Below are positions 1 to 6,252 of a stretch of DNA of 7,394 nt, piece after piece. Below the pieces are notes generated by a model. It searched no databases. It was given only the letters and a program-made list of their open reading frames with translations, and was not told the origin of the DNA. The first letter of the stretch is position 1. Each line of letters starts with the position of its first letter. The stretch is from CAYTSW01 sp964440605. GTDB taxonomy: Bacteria; Planctomycetota; Phycisphaerae; Phycisphaerales; UBA1924. A program made the position numbers and the translations under genes. The DNA lies in contig CAYTSW010000131.1 of NCBI GenBank assembly GCA_964440605.1, forward strand, positions 1 through 7,394, read 5' to 3'.

Positions 1-2312
1 GCGTCGCCGCGCTGTCGGCGGTCGCCGGGGCGGCGGGTGCGCAGACGGATGCGTTCTGGGTGTCGCCGGTGAGCGGGGTGTGGTCGGACGCGAGCAACTG
101 GTCGACCGACCCCGAGTTCCCGAACAACGCGGGGCCGGATACGTTCAACGCCTTCGTGAGCGTCGCCGGGCCTTCGTACATCGTGATGCTCGACCTCGAC
201 GTGACCGTCGTGGATGCGACGTTCGACTCGGCGAACGCGACGATCGAGCTGGGCGACTTCGAGCTGACGCTGACGAACGACGGGCGGGTCGAGCAGGCGG
301 TGGTGTCGGGCGGCACGGGCACCCTGAGCAAACTCGACGTGAGCGGGACGCTGTCGCTGAGTGACGGGCGGCTGGAGAAGATCCCGGCGGTGGAGAGCAA
401 AGGGACGCTGGTGTTCGAGGGAGCGGTGTGCGACGACGTGTGCGACACGCCGATCGAGCACACGGGGCCGACGGTGCTGTGGTCGGGGAGCGGAGACATT
501 CTCTTCGAGGGCGCGGCGAGCCTGACGACGGCACCGAGCACGGTCTTCACGATCACCAACGATCAGACGCTGATGGGCGTGCCCATGCTCCGCAGCGCGC
601 GCGACGCTCGCGGCGTCACGACGCCGCTGGTCGACAACCGCGGGAGGATCGAGAAGACGGCCGGAATGGGGCAGACGTTCTTCGACGGGGTGACGCTGGA
701 CAGTCAGGGCACGGTGCGCGTGGAGGCGGGCGAGTTCCGGACCAACGGCGTGGACGTCAACGCGAACATGTTCACGCTCGCGGGCGGCGTCTGGGAAGTG
801 CTCAACGGCTCGACGCTCACGCTCGACGGGCAGACGGTGCTCTTCAACGAGGCGGAGGTCCTGCTCTCGGGGCCGGGCTCGAGCTTCCCGGCCATCGACA
901 CGCTGACGCAGAACCTCGGGACGCTGACCGTGCGCAACGGTCGGAACTTCCAAACCGACGCGGACTTTCTCAACACGGGTCAGCTCAACGTGGGAGCGGG
1001 GACGACGTTCCGCGTGCGATCGGGCTCGAGCCTTGTGAACTCGGTGCCGCTAACGCCGACGGCGCGTCGGCTCGAGCAGGGCGTCTTCCGCGTCGCGGGA
1101 ACGTTGCGGTACGACGACGCGCTGATCGCTCAGTTGGCGGCGGACCTGTCGCTGATCGGGTCGGCCTCCACGGTGCAGGATCAGGCGGGCAACGACGCGT
1201 TCGGCGGCGCGGGGCTGACGATCCTCGGGCCGACGGGCCGGCTGGGCGTGTTGAACGGGCGGATCTTCTCGCCGGCGGGCGACCTCACGATCGTGGACTT
1301 CGGGACGCTGGAGGTGGGCGCGGGCTCTCGGGTGACGATCCAGCCGCCGACGACGTTCACGAACGCGTCGGGCGGGACGCTGAGCGAAGCGACGCTGGTG
1401 GTGGGCGGCATGTTCGAGTTTGACGGCGTGCCGATCACGACGCTGGACGCGAGCGTGACGCTGCAGGGCGCTGGAATGGTGCAGAATCTCGCGGGCCAGG
1501 ACGCCTTGTCGGTACTCGGTGTGATCGGGCCGTCGGGCGAGCTGATCCTCGAGGCGGGCGCCTTGCGCGTGCTCGCGGTCCCGCTGGTCGTCGAAGCCGG
1601 CGGTCTGCTGGAGGTCCGATCGACGATGTCCGCGATGACGGCGCTGGTCGCGCTGAGCGACCTGGTCATTCAACCCGGGGCGACGCTGCGTCTGGGCGAT
1701 GGCTTCATCAACGCAAAGGGGCCCGTGATCGTTGATGGGCTCCTCGAGGGCCGGGGCATGATCGACGGCGAAGTGCTGCTCAACGGAGAGCTGGCTCCGG
1801 ACGGGTCACTGATCATCGGCGGGGACCTGCTGATCGGACAGGAGTCGGTGTTCAGTCTGGACGTGCCGGGGGACTTCGTGCAGATTCAGGGCGCGTTGGC
1901 GCCGAAGGACGGGGCTTCGCCCAACGGAACGGTGATCGTGAACCCCTCGGCGGACGCGGTGTTCGTGCCGGGTCAGGAGTTCGAGGTGATCGGGTACGGG
2001 CAGTCGTTGACGGCGATTGCCGACTTCCAGGGGCTGAAGATCAGCCCGGAGCTGCGGTTCGAGCCGCTCAAGACGCCTTCGGGCATCACGCTGCGGGTTG
2101 TGGAGAACGGCTCGTGCCGGGGCGACTTCGACGGCAACGGGAGCGTGGACGGGGCGGACTTCGGCGTCTTCGGGTCGGCCTTCGGCTCCATGAAAGGCGG
2201 ACCGAACTACCTGCCGGCGGCGGACTTCGACGGCAACGGCGTCGTCGACGGGGCCGACTTCGGGGAGTTCGGCGCCGAGTTTGGGCGCACGGACTGCTTC
2301 GACCGTCGCTGA
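1..2312 (+). CDS. Secreted beta-solenoid protein with C-terminal dockerin-like EF-hand pair (5' partial)
   Basis: The frame is open from base 3 to the TGA at 2310-2312, so the true start lies upstream of the window; the GTG at 60 is only an internal valine. The first codons read VAALSAVAGAAGAQTDAF, the end of a signal peptide with a likely cut after AGA, so the protein is exported. GVWSDASNW follows, a motif typical of the mature N-terminus of planctomycete autotransporter-like repeat proteins. The body is rich in G, T, L and V with short strand-turn units (GTL, GGTL, LEVGAGS), as in a right-handed beta-solenoid. Two units of roughly 85 residues, starting near 1068 and 1377, resemble each other (VAGTLRYDD/VGGMFEFDG, LGPTGRL/IGPSGEL, GTLEV/GLLEV). 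The end carries two calcium-loop motifs, DFDGNGSVDGAD (about 2127-2162) and DFDGNGVVDGAD (about 2223-2258), each with Asp at loop positions 1, 3, 9 and 12 and Asn at 5. A cysteine lies on each side of the pair (about 2115 and 2295). No cellulosome is implied. Ligand and function are unknown. Confidence 0.85.
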   Translation, partial: VAALSAVAGAAGAQTDAFWVSPVSGVWSDASNWSTDPEFPNNAGPDTFNAFVSVAGPSYIVMLDLDVTVVDATFDSANATIELGDFELTLTNDGRVEQAVVSGGTGTLSKLDVSGTLSLSDGRLEKIPAVESKGTLVFEGAVCDDVCDTPIEHTGPTVLWSGSGDILFEGAASLTTAPSTVFTITNDQTLMGVPMLRSARDARGVTTPLVDNRGRIEKTAGMGQTFFDGVTLDSQGTVRVEAGEFRTNGVDVNANMFTLAGGVWEVLNGSTLTLDGQTVLFNEAEVLLSGPGSSFPAIDTLTQNLGTLTVRNGRNFQTDADFLNTGQLNVGAGTTFRVRSGSSLVNSVPLTPTARRLEQGVFRVAGTLRYDDALIAQLAADLSLIGSASTVQDQAGNDAFGGAGLTILGPTGRLGVLNGRIFSPAGDLTIVDFGTLEVGAGSRVTIQPPTTFTNASGGTLSEATLVVGGMFEFDGVPITTLDASVTLQGAGMVQNLAGQDALSVLGVIGPSGELILEAGALRVLAVPLVVEAGGLLEVRSTMSAMTALVALSDLVIQPGATLRLGDGFINAKGPVIVDGLLEGRGMIDGEVLLNGELAPDGSLIIGGDLLIGQESVFSLDVPGDFVQIQGALAPKDGASPNGTVIVNPSADAVFVPGQEFEVIGYGQSLTAIADFQGLKISPELRFEPLKTPSGITLRVVENGSCRGDFDGNGSVDGADFGVFGSAFGSMKGGPNYLPAADFDGNGVVDGADFGEFGAEFGRTDCFDRR

Positions 2313-2326
2313 CGGGGCGGCCCTCT

Positions 2327-2332
2327 TAGGAT
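2327..2332 (+). promoter_or_regulatory. Candidate -10 element for uppS (TAGGAT)
   Basis: TAGGAT matches TATAAT at 4 of 6 positions and lies in the 64-base gap between the upstream stop and uppS. Transcription from it would start near 2339 and give a leader of about 37 bases. I found no convincing -35 at 16-18 bases spacing, so this is weak and rests mainly on position. Confidence 0.25.
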
Positions 2333-2367
2333 GAACCGCCGACGAACCAGGGGCGGGGCGTTCGCGT

Positions 2368-2373
2368 AGGAGG
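2368..2373 (+). promoter_or_regulatory. Shine-Dalgarno site of uppS (AGGAGG)
   Basis: A full AGGAGG lies only 3 bases before the ATG at 2377. The spacing is shorter than the usual 5-9 bases, but this is the strongest ribosome-binding match in the window. It favours ATG 2377 over the in-frame ATG at 2413, which has no such site. Confidence 0.6.
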
Positions 2374-2376
2374 GCC

Positions 2377-3234
2377 ATGACACCGACGCCCACTGCACAC
2401 GATGATGTCGCGATGCTGACGCCGCTGGAGTCGATCGAGGACGCCGGGGCGCGGGAAGTGGTGCGCGCGATGCGTCATCGCACGCCCGAGGCCGACCCGA
2501 CGCGTCTGCTCCCGGGCGTGCATCCGTCGCGCGTACCGCGGCACATCGCGATCATCATGGACGGCAACGGGCGTTGGGCGGCGCAGCGGGAGTTCCCTCG
2601 GGAGTTCGGCCATCGCAACGGGGCGCGTTCCGTGCGCACCGCGCTGGACACGTGCGGTCGGCTCGGGGTGGAGTGCCTGACGCTGTACTCGTTCTCGCTG
2701 GAGAACTGGAAGCGTCCGGACCGCGAGGTGGGGGAGCTGATGCGTCTGTACCTTGACTACATGGACGGGGAGCGGGAGGAGCTGGCGCGTCGGAACATCC
2801 GCTTCCGGCAGATCGGACGCCGCGAGGGGCTGCCGGACGAGGCGCTCGCGGCGCTGGATCGCACGCTCGAGGCGACCGCCGCCTGCACGGGGCCGACGCT
2901 GTGCCTGGCGGTGAACTACGGCTCCCGGAACGAGATCGCGGGCGCGGCGCGCCGGTTGGCCGAGCGCGTGCGAGACGGCGAGCTGGCGGCGTCCGATATC
3001 GACGAGTCGGCGGTGAGTGCGGAGCTGTTCACGGAAGGCCTGCCCGACCCCGACCTCCTGATCCGCACGGCGGGGGAGATGAGGGTGAGCAACTTCCTGT
3101 TGTGGCAGATCAGCTACGCCGAGTTGTTCGTCAGTGATGTGTTATGGCCCGATTTCGGGGTGGACGACCTGCTCGGCGCTGTGCGGTCGTTCGCCCATCG
3201 GCGGCGACGCTTCGGCGGCCTGGATGCACCGTAA
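2377..3234 (+). CDS. uppS: Undecaprenyl diphosphate synthase (cis-prenyltransferase)
   Basis: This enzyme adds isopentenyl diphosphate units in cis to farnesyl diphosphate, giving the C55 lipid carrier for peptidoglycan and other envelope glycans. All family signatures are present in the 285 residues: HIAIIMDGNGRWA at 56-68 with catalytic Asp62; FGHRNGARSVR at 77-87; LTLYSFSLENWKRP at 101-114; LAVNYGSRNEI at 177-187; and the C-terminal block LPDPDLLIRTAGEMRVSNF at 222-240 followed by LLWQISYAEL, with the metal-binding Glu at 249. RTAGE replaces the commoner RTGGE or RTSGE. The N-terminus is about 36 residues longer than in E. coli UppS (Asp62 here, Asp26 there) and contains a charged, probably flexible segment. 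Starting at ATG 2413 would remove only 12 of these residues. A gene of unknown function and cdsA follow on the same strand. Identity is certain; the exact start is slightly open. Confidence 0.97.
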   Translation: MTPTPTAHDDVAMLTPLESIEDAGAREVVRAMRHRTPEADPTRLLPGVHPSRVPRHIAIIMDGNGRWAAQREFPREFGHRNGARSVRTALDTCGRLGVECLTLYSFSLENWKRPDREVGELMRLYLDYMDGEREELARRNIRFRQIGRREGLPDEALAALDRTLEATAACTGPTLCLAVNYGSRNEIAGAARRLAERVRDGELAASDIDESAVSAELFTEGLPDPDLLIRTAGEMRVSNFLLWQISYAELFVSDVLWPDFGVDDLLGAVRSFAHRRRRFGGLDAP

Positions 3235-3283
3235 CTTGCGCCCCAGCAGCGTCTTCCGTGCAAGCGCTCCCACGCCGATGGCC

Positions 3284-3289
3284 TAGCCT
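3284..3289 (+). promoter_or_regulatory. Candidate -10 (TAGCCT) for a leaderless transcript
   Basis: TAGCCT fits the TANNNT pattern and ends 9 bases before the ATG at 3299. A transcript starting 7-9 bases downstream of the -10 would begin at or next to the start codon. No Shine-Dalgarno sequence lies in that gap, which fits a leaderless mRNA. No -35 is recognisable. Inference from spacing only. Confidence 0.3.
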
Positions 3290-3298
3290 TCTGTTCAT

Positions 3299-4255
3299 AT
3301 GGCACGCCGGCGGGACGCTTCCAACACGCCAGACCGCGCGACGCCCGCTTCGGGGTTCGAGGCGGATCTGCTCGCGCGCACGCTGCACAAGCTTGACGCG
3401 GAGATCCTGAAGTGGCGCGGTCGGCGGGCCAACGTGCGCGCGGGCGACCGACGCTTCACGCTGGACTTGGACGAACTGGAACGGGGGCTGACCCGACCCC
3501 TGGCGACGTTCTTCGAGGGCGAACTCGTCGCGCTCGTGGCCGACGCCCTGAACGTGCGCGTCGATGACCGGCACGTGCAGGAATACGAGGTCGTGCGTCC
3601 GCTGCTGCGCCCGCGGCTGCTCACGCCGGACATCCTCAACACGCCGGCACGCTCGCTGTGCCGACGCCAGGCGATGGCGGGTCTGCTGCACGCGGTGTCG
3701 ATCGGGCGGCGGACGACGCGGACCTTCGTCACGCCGGCCTTGCTCGACCGATGGGGCGTCTCCTTCGAGGCGGTCGCGACCGTCGCGGCTGACAACCTCT
3801 TCGAGCACCTGTCGGTCGATGACCTGACGCCCCTGGACGACGAGGCGGGCGTGGTGGAACTGCGGCGGGCTGGCGAGCCGGGCTCGGCAGCGAGTTTGTC
3901 GCTGGAGCTGTTGATCCCCGGGATTCTCGGCGAGGGCGGGGTGCTGGTCGCCATGCCGGAGCAGGACGTGACGCTGCTGATGCCGGTTCAGGAGGGGATG
4001 GGCGCGGGAGCGATCGCGACGATGCTGCGCGCGACCGACGCGGCCGCGTCGCGGGCCGAGCGGGTGCTGTCGCGCCGGGTCTACTGGCTGCGTGACGATC
4101 GGGTCGACGCGATCGATGCGACGATCGTGGAGGCCGAGCGGTCGCGCAAGGCGGTGGTGGAGAGCCGGGGCCCGGTCGCGGAGCTGCTCGCGCTGCTCGA
4201 AGCGGACGATGACGACGACGAAGACGGGCTGAGCTTGGGCGTCGTCGACGCGTGA
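3299..4255 (+). CDS. Uncharacterised cytosolic protein between uppS and cdsA, weakly DUF1444-like
   Basis: I do not recognise this 318-residue protein with confidence. There is no signal peptide and no membrane segment. The N-terminal 20 residues look disordered. Residues 21-110 include FTLDLDELERGL and a likely helical ADALNVRVDD. The stretch from TFVTPALLDRWGVSFEAV to AADNLFEHL (142-170) recalls the part of DUF1444/YtpQ-type proteins in which a lysed-in 'which L is followed by an AxxNL helix'; AASLSLELLIPGIL then VLVAMPEQDVTLLMPV (198-230) recalls their SLLL and PxxD segments. This family match is from memory and tentative. The C-terminus is helical and ends in an acidic run, EADDDDDED, at 301-309. 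An in-frame TAG at 3284 lies just upstream, so ATG 3299 is the first possible ATG start; it has no Shine-Dalgarno site. It is 64 bases after uppS and 55 before cdsA on the same strand, but an envelope-lipid role is only a guess from position. Confidence 0.8.
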   Translation: MARRRDASNTPDRATPASGFEADLLARTLHKLDAEILKWRGRRANVRAGDRRFTLDLDELERGLTRPLATFFEGELVALVADALNVRVDDRHVQEYEVVRPLLRPRLLTPDILNTPARSLCRRQAMAGLLHAVSIGRRTTRTFVTPALLDRWGVSFEAVATVAADNLFEHLSVDDLTPLDDEAGVVELRRAGEPGSAASLSLELLIPGILGEGGVLVAMPEQDVTLLMPVQEGMGAGAIATMLRATDAAASRAERVLSRRVYWLRDDRVDAIDATIVEAERSRKAVVESRGPVAELLALLEADDDDDEDGLSLGVVDA

Positions 4256-4298
4256 GTCGTTCGCATTCGCGGAGGGGGCGCGGGCGGTCGAGTGTCGC

Positions 4299-4304
4299 TA
4301 CCGT
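4299..4304 (+). promoter_or_regulatory. Candidate -10 (TACCGT) for a leaderless cdsA transcript
   Basis: TACCGT fits TANNNT and ends 6 bases before the GTG start at 4311, so transcription could begin on the start codon itself. No Shine-Dalgarno sequence is at a usable distance; the G-rich run at 4271-4280 is over 30 bases away. No -35 is visible. The motif is short and could occur by chance. Confidence 0.25.
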
Positions 4305-4310
4305 GCGTTC

Positions 4311-5207
4311 GTGCTGAAGTACCGCTTGCTGCTGGGCCCCGTGTTCATCGCCGCTCTGATCGGCATGGTGTGGCTCGACGAGGCGCTGGAAGCGCGCGTG
4401 GGCGTGCCGGCGCTGGTCCTGCTGCCGGTGACGCTGATCGTGGGCGTGCTGGCGACGCAGGAACTGGTCGTGATGCTGCACCGGCGTTCGATCCTGGTGG
4501 GGCCGCGTCTGACGGCGGTCGCGGTGTCGATCGGGATCATCGCGTCCAGCTTTGTCGAGAACGAGCATCAGGGCGTCTCGGGGATCGCGCTGGTCTGCAC
4601 CGCCGCGGTCACCGTGCTGCTCTTGGCGTTCTTCTACTACGCGCGCCACCAGTCGGCCGAAGGCGTGGCCGCGGCGGCAGCGGGAACGCTGATGGCCTTC
4701 GTCTATCTGGGGATCATGGGCGGCTTCCTGATCGCCCTGCGCAAGGAGCACACGGGGTGGCTGGTGCTGGTGATCGTCTTGGTGACCAAAAGCTACGACA
4801 TCGGCGCGTTCTTCACCGGGCGGGCGATCGGGCGGCACAAACTGATCCAATGGCTCAGCCCCGGCAAGACCTGGGAGGGGTTTATCGGCGGGCTCGTGGT
4901 GTCGTCGCTGGTGGGCGTGGGAGCGATCTGGGCGACGCAGTCCGCGGGGCGCTCGGTGGCGCCCGACGTCAGCGTCTCGGTCTGGCAGGCGGCGGTGATC
5001 GGGCTGCTCTTCGGGCTGATGGCGCAGGCGGGAGACTTGGTGGCGAGCCTGCTCAAGCGTGACGCCGGGCTGAAGGACAGTTCCGGTGCGCTGCCGGGCT
5101 TCGGGGGGGTCCTGGACGTGATCGATTCGCCGCTGGTGGTGGCGCCGGTGGCGTACTGGGTGTTCTGGGTGCTCGAGGCGTGGCCCGGGCACGCGATCGG
5201 CCCATAA
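4311..5207 (+). CDS. cdsA: Phosphatidate cytidylyltransferase (CDP-diglyceride synthase)
   Basis: This integral membrane enzyme makes CDP-diacylglycerol from phosphatidate and CTP, the branch-point precursor of bacterial phospholipids. The 298 residues contain repeated hydrophobic helices (about 5-22, 33-55, 66-82, 92-110, 120-143, 149-160, 193-209, 225-240 and 273-290). Family motifs are clear: SYDIGAFFTGRAIGRHK at 161-177, SPGKTWEGFIGG at 183-194, and the C-terminal signature with AGD at 240-242, SLLKRDAGLKD at 246-256 and PGFGGVLDVIDSP at 262-274. The signature differs from the classical PGHGGILDRxD: His is Phe264 and Arg is Val270, while the two aspartates (269, 272) and KRxxxxKD are kept. 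I recall similar variants in planctomycetes and chlamydiae, so loss of activity is not implied. GTG 4311 is the only plausible start, because no in-frame start codon occurs between it and the preceding gene's stop. uppS lies upstream with one gene in between; the usual dxr and rseP partners do not follow. Confidence 0.95.
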   Translation: MLKYRLLLGPVFIAALIGMVWLDEALEARVGVPALVLLPVTLIVGVLATQELVVMLHRRSILVGPRLTAVAVSIGIIASSFVENEHQGVSGIALVCTAAVTVLLLAFFYYARHQSAEGVAAAAAGTLMAFVYLGIMGGFLIALRKEHTGWLVLVIVLVTKSYDIGAFFTGRAIGRHKLIQWLSPGKTWEGFIGGLVVSSLVGVGAIWATQSAGRSVAPDVSVSVWQAAVIGLLFGLMAQAGDLVASLLKRDAGLKDSSGALPGFGGVLDVIDSPLVVAPVAYWVFWVLEAWPGHAIGP

Positions 5208-5283
5208 CCCGATGATCCCGGGCGGTCGATCCGCGTGGGGCGCAACATGAAGGCGTCGGATGGGCCGGCTTCGCGGGTGGCGT

Positions 5284-5312
5284 GCGACAGCGGGCTAACG
5301 CGGTGATACACT
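5284..5312 (+). promoter_or_regulatory. Sigma-70-type promoter of the zinc-ribbon gene
   Basis: GCGACA (5284-5289, 4 of 6 to TTGACA), a 17-base spacer, and TACACT (5307-5312, 4 of 6 to TATAAT). This is the only site in the window where both hexamers and an ideal spacer are seen. Transcription would start near 5319, leaving a leader of about 46 bases before ATG 5365. It suggests that the zinc-ribbon gene is transcribed separately from cdsA. Confidence 0.5.
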
Positions 5313-5364
5313 TTCGTCAAGCAGGATCGGGGTGGGGACGAGCAAGAACTCCTTGGAGCACTGC

Positions 5365-6159
5365 ATGGGTGTCACTTCCAAACTGCTGCGTCTGTACCGG
5401 GTGGATCAACAACTCAACGGCCTCAAGCGACGCCTTCGCGCGGCGGAGCGGTATCTCGCGCAGCAGGATCGCGAGTTGTCGTCGCTCGACGAGCGTTGCA
5501 CCGCGCTCGAGACGCAAAAGCGCCAACTCGAGTCGGCGATCCACAACGACGAGACCGAGGCGAAGGCCCTCGAGCAGCGGATCGAGACCAGCCGCGATCG
5601 CATGAACAACGCCCAGACGAGCAAGGAGCACTCGGCCCTGCTCACCGAGGTGAACACGCTCAAGGCCGACAAGGGCCGCATCGAAGAGCGTGTGCTGGAG
5701 AACATGCAGGCGCTCGAGACGATCCGCGAAGAGCTCGAAACGGTCGCGAAGGACCGGGCCGAACGCGAGAAGGTCAAGACAATCGCGACGACCGACCGCG
5801 ACGAGCGACAGTCAGAGATCGCCGAACGCGTCGCCGAGCTCGAGGAGCAGCGCAAGGAAGCCCTGGCGGACGTGCCGGCTTCGGCGTTGGGCGTGTACGA
5901 GCAACTGCTCGAGCAGTTCGACGACGACGACGAGGTGATGGCGCCCGTCGAGGAGCAGGACCGGCGCAACCGCGAATACACCTGCGGGGCGTGCTACACG
6001 CACCTGCCCGTCGAGCAGGTGAACGTGCTGCTGAATCGCGGGGATCTCCAACGCTGCCCCTCGTGCAGCGTGATCCTGTTCATGGAGACGGACCTGCGAG
6101 ACGAGATCGTCTCGGCCGCGGAGAAGAAGCGGGGAAAAAAGGCGGTGGGGGCCAAGTGA
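5365..6159 (+). CDS. Coiled-coil protein with C-terminal C4 zinc ribbon (COG1579 / zf-RING_7 type)
   Basis: The 264-residue protein begins with LLRLYRVDQQL, the usual opening of this family, followed by a long antiparallel coiled coil (about 8-168) rich in E, R, K, L and Q. The conserved segment QTSKEHSALLTEVNTLK (84-100) lies at the coil turn. After an acidic linker (FDDDDE, 185-190) comes a zinc ribbon, CGAC at 207-210 and CPSC at 231-234, giving four cysteine ligands. The family is predicted to bind nucleic acids or to act in a protein complex; its biochemical role is unclear. The start is set at ATG 5365 because GGAG at 5355-5358 lies 6 bases upstream and MGVTSKLLRLYRVDQQL fits the family. 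An in-frame GTG at 5332 would add 11 residues with no family resemblance. The gene converges with the minus-strand lipoprotein gene. Codons 257-259 contain A_AAA_AAG (6135-6141), a known slippery heptamer, six codons before the stop. Confidence 0.9.
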   Translation: MGVTSKLLRLYRVDQQLNGLKRRLRAAERYLAQQDRELSSLDERCTALETQKRQLESAIHNDETEAKALEQRIETSRDRMNNAQTSKEHSALLTEVNTLKADKGRIEERVLENMQALETIREELETVAKDRAEREKVKTIATTDRDERQSEIAERVAELEEQRKEALADVPASALGVYEQLLEQFDDDDEVMAPVEEQDRRNREYTCGACYTHLPVEQVNVLLNRGDLQRCPSCSVILFMETDLRDEIVSAAEKKRGKKAVGAK

Positions 6160-6200
6160 GGTGAGGGGGAGAGGGGATCAGGGACTGACCGGGGAGGAAT

Positions 6201-6227
6201 GAAAGACAGACGGGCTGGAAGCCCGTC
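6201..6227 (-). terminator. Candidate intrinsic terminator of the nrdR-lipoprotein unit
   Basis: On the minus strand, GACGGGC and GCCCGTC (6227-6221 and 6215-6209) form a perfect 7-bp GC-rich stem with a 5-base loop, followed by TGTCTTTC. The hairpin lies 26 bases beyond the lipoprotein stop at 6253. The T-run is broken, so efficiency is uncertain. On the plus strand the hairpin is followed by CCACC, with no U-tract, so it would not be a classical terminator for the zinc-ribbon gene. The same bases are copy 1 of the stem-loop repeat. Confidence 0.4.
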
Positions 6228-6232
6228 CCACC
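6210..6232 (+). repeat. REP-like stem-loop repeat, copy 1
   Basis: A 23-base element: ACGGGC, loop TGGAA, GCCCGT, then CCCACC. It matches the element at 7278-7300 at 19 of 23 bases; both arms of the stem are identical and differences lie mainly in the loop. It is between convergent genes, the usual site for REP-type elements. Read on the minus strand it spells the spurious peptide GTGFQPV, which I recall as common in over-predicted planctomycete ORFs. The flanking bases 6160-6208 are strongly purine-rich on the plus strand and contain nothing else I can name. Confidence 0.65.
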
Positions 6233-6252
6233 GAAGGCAGTAGAGCCAGGGC

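Noticed and set aside
2316..2340. GGCGG...CCGCC inverted repeat after the first gene as a terminator
   Set aside because: Five-base stem, 15-base loop, no T-tract; expected by chance in GC-rich DNA.
3235..3264. CTTGC...GCAAG inverted repeat after uppS as a terminator
   Set aside because: Only 5 bp of stem with a 20-base loop and no T-run; likely chance.
3729..5192. Long minus-strand open frame (487 codons) opposite the unknown gene and cdsA
   Set aside because: Its translation is dominated by Arg, His, Pro and Gln with no domain pattern; it is antisense to cdsA, whose motifs are unmistakable. It is a GC-rich shadow frame.
5247..5306. 19-codon reading frame in the cdsA/zinc-ribbon gap
   Set aside because: No ribosome-binding site, no recognisable sequence, and its stop runs into the promoter -10; it would also lie upstream of the predicted transcript start.
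5332..5364. GTG start at 5332 for the zinc-ribbon gene
   Set aside because: It adds 11 residues without family resemblance, and ATG 5365 has a well-placed GGAG 6 bases upstream.
5406..5981. Ser/Arg-rich minus-strand frame opposite the coiled-coil gene
   Set aside because: It is the complement of Glu/Arg-rich coiled-coil codons and carries no motif of its own.
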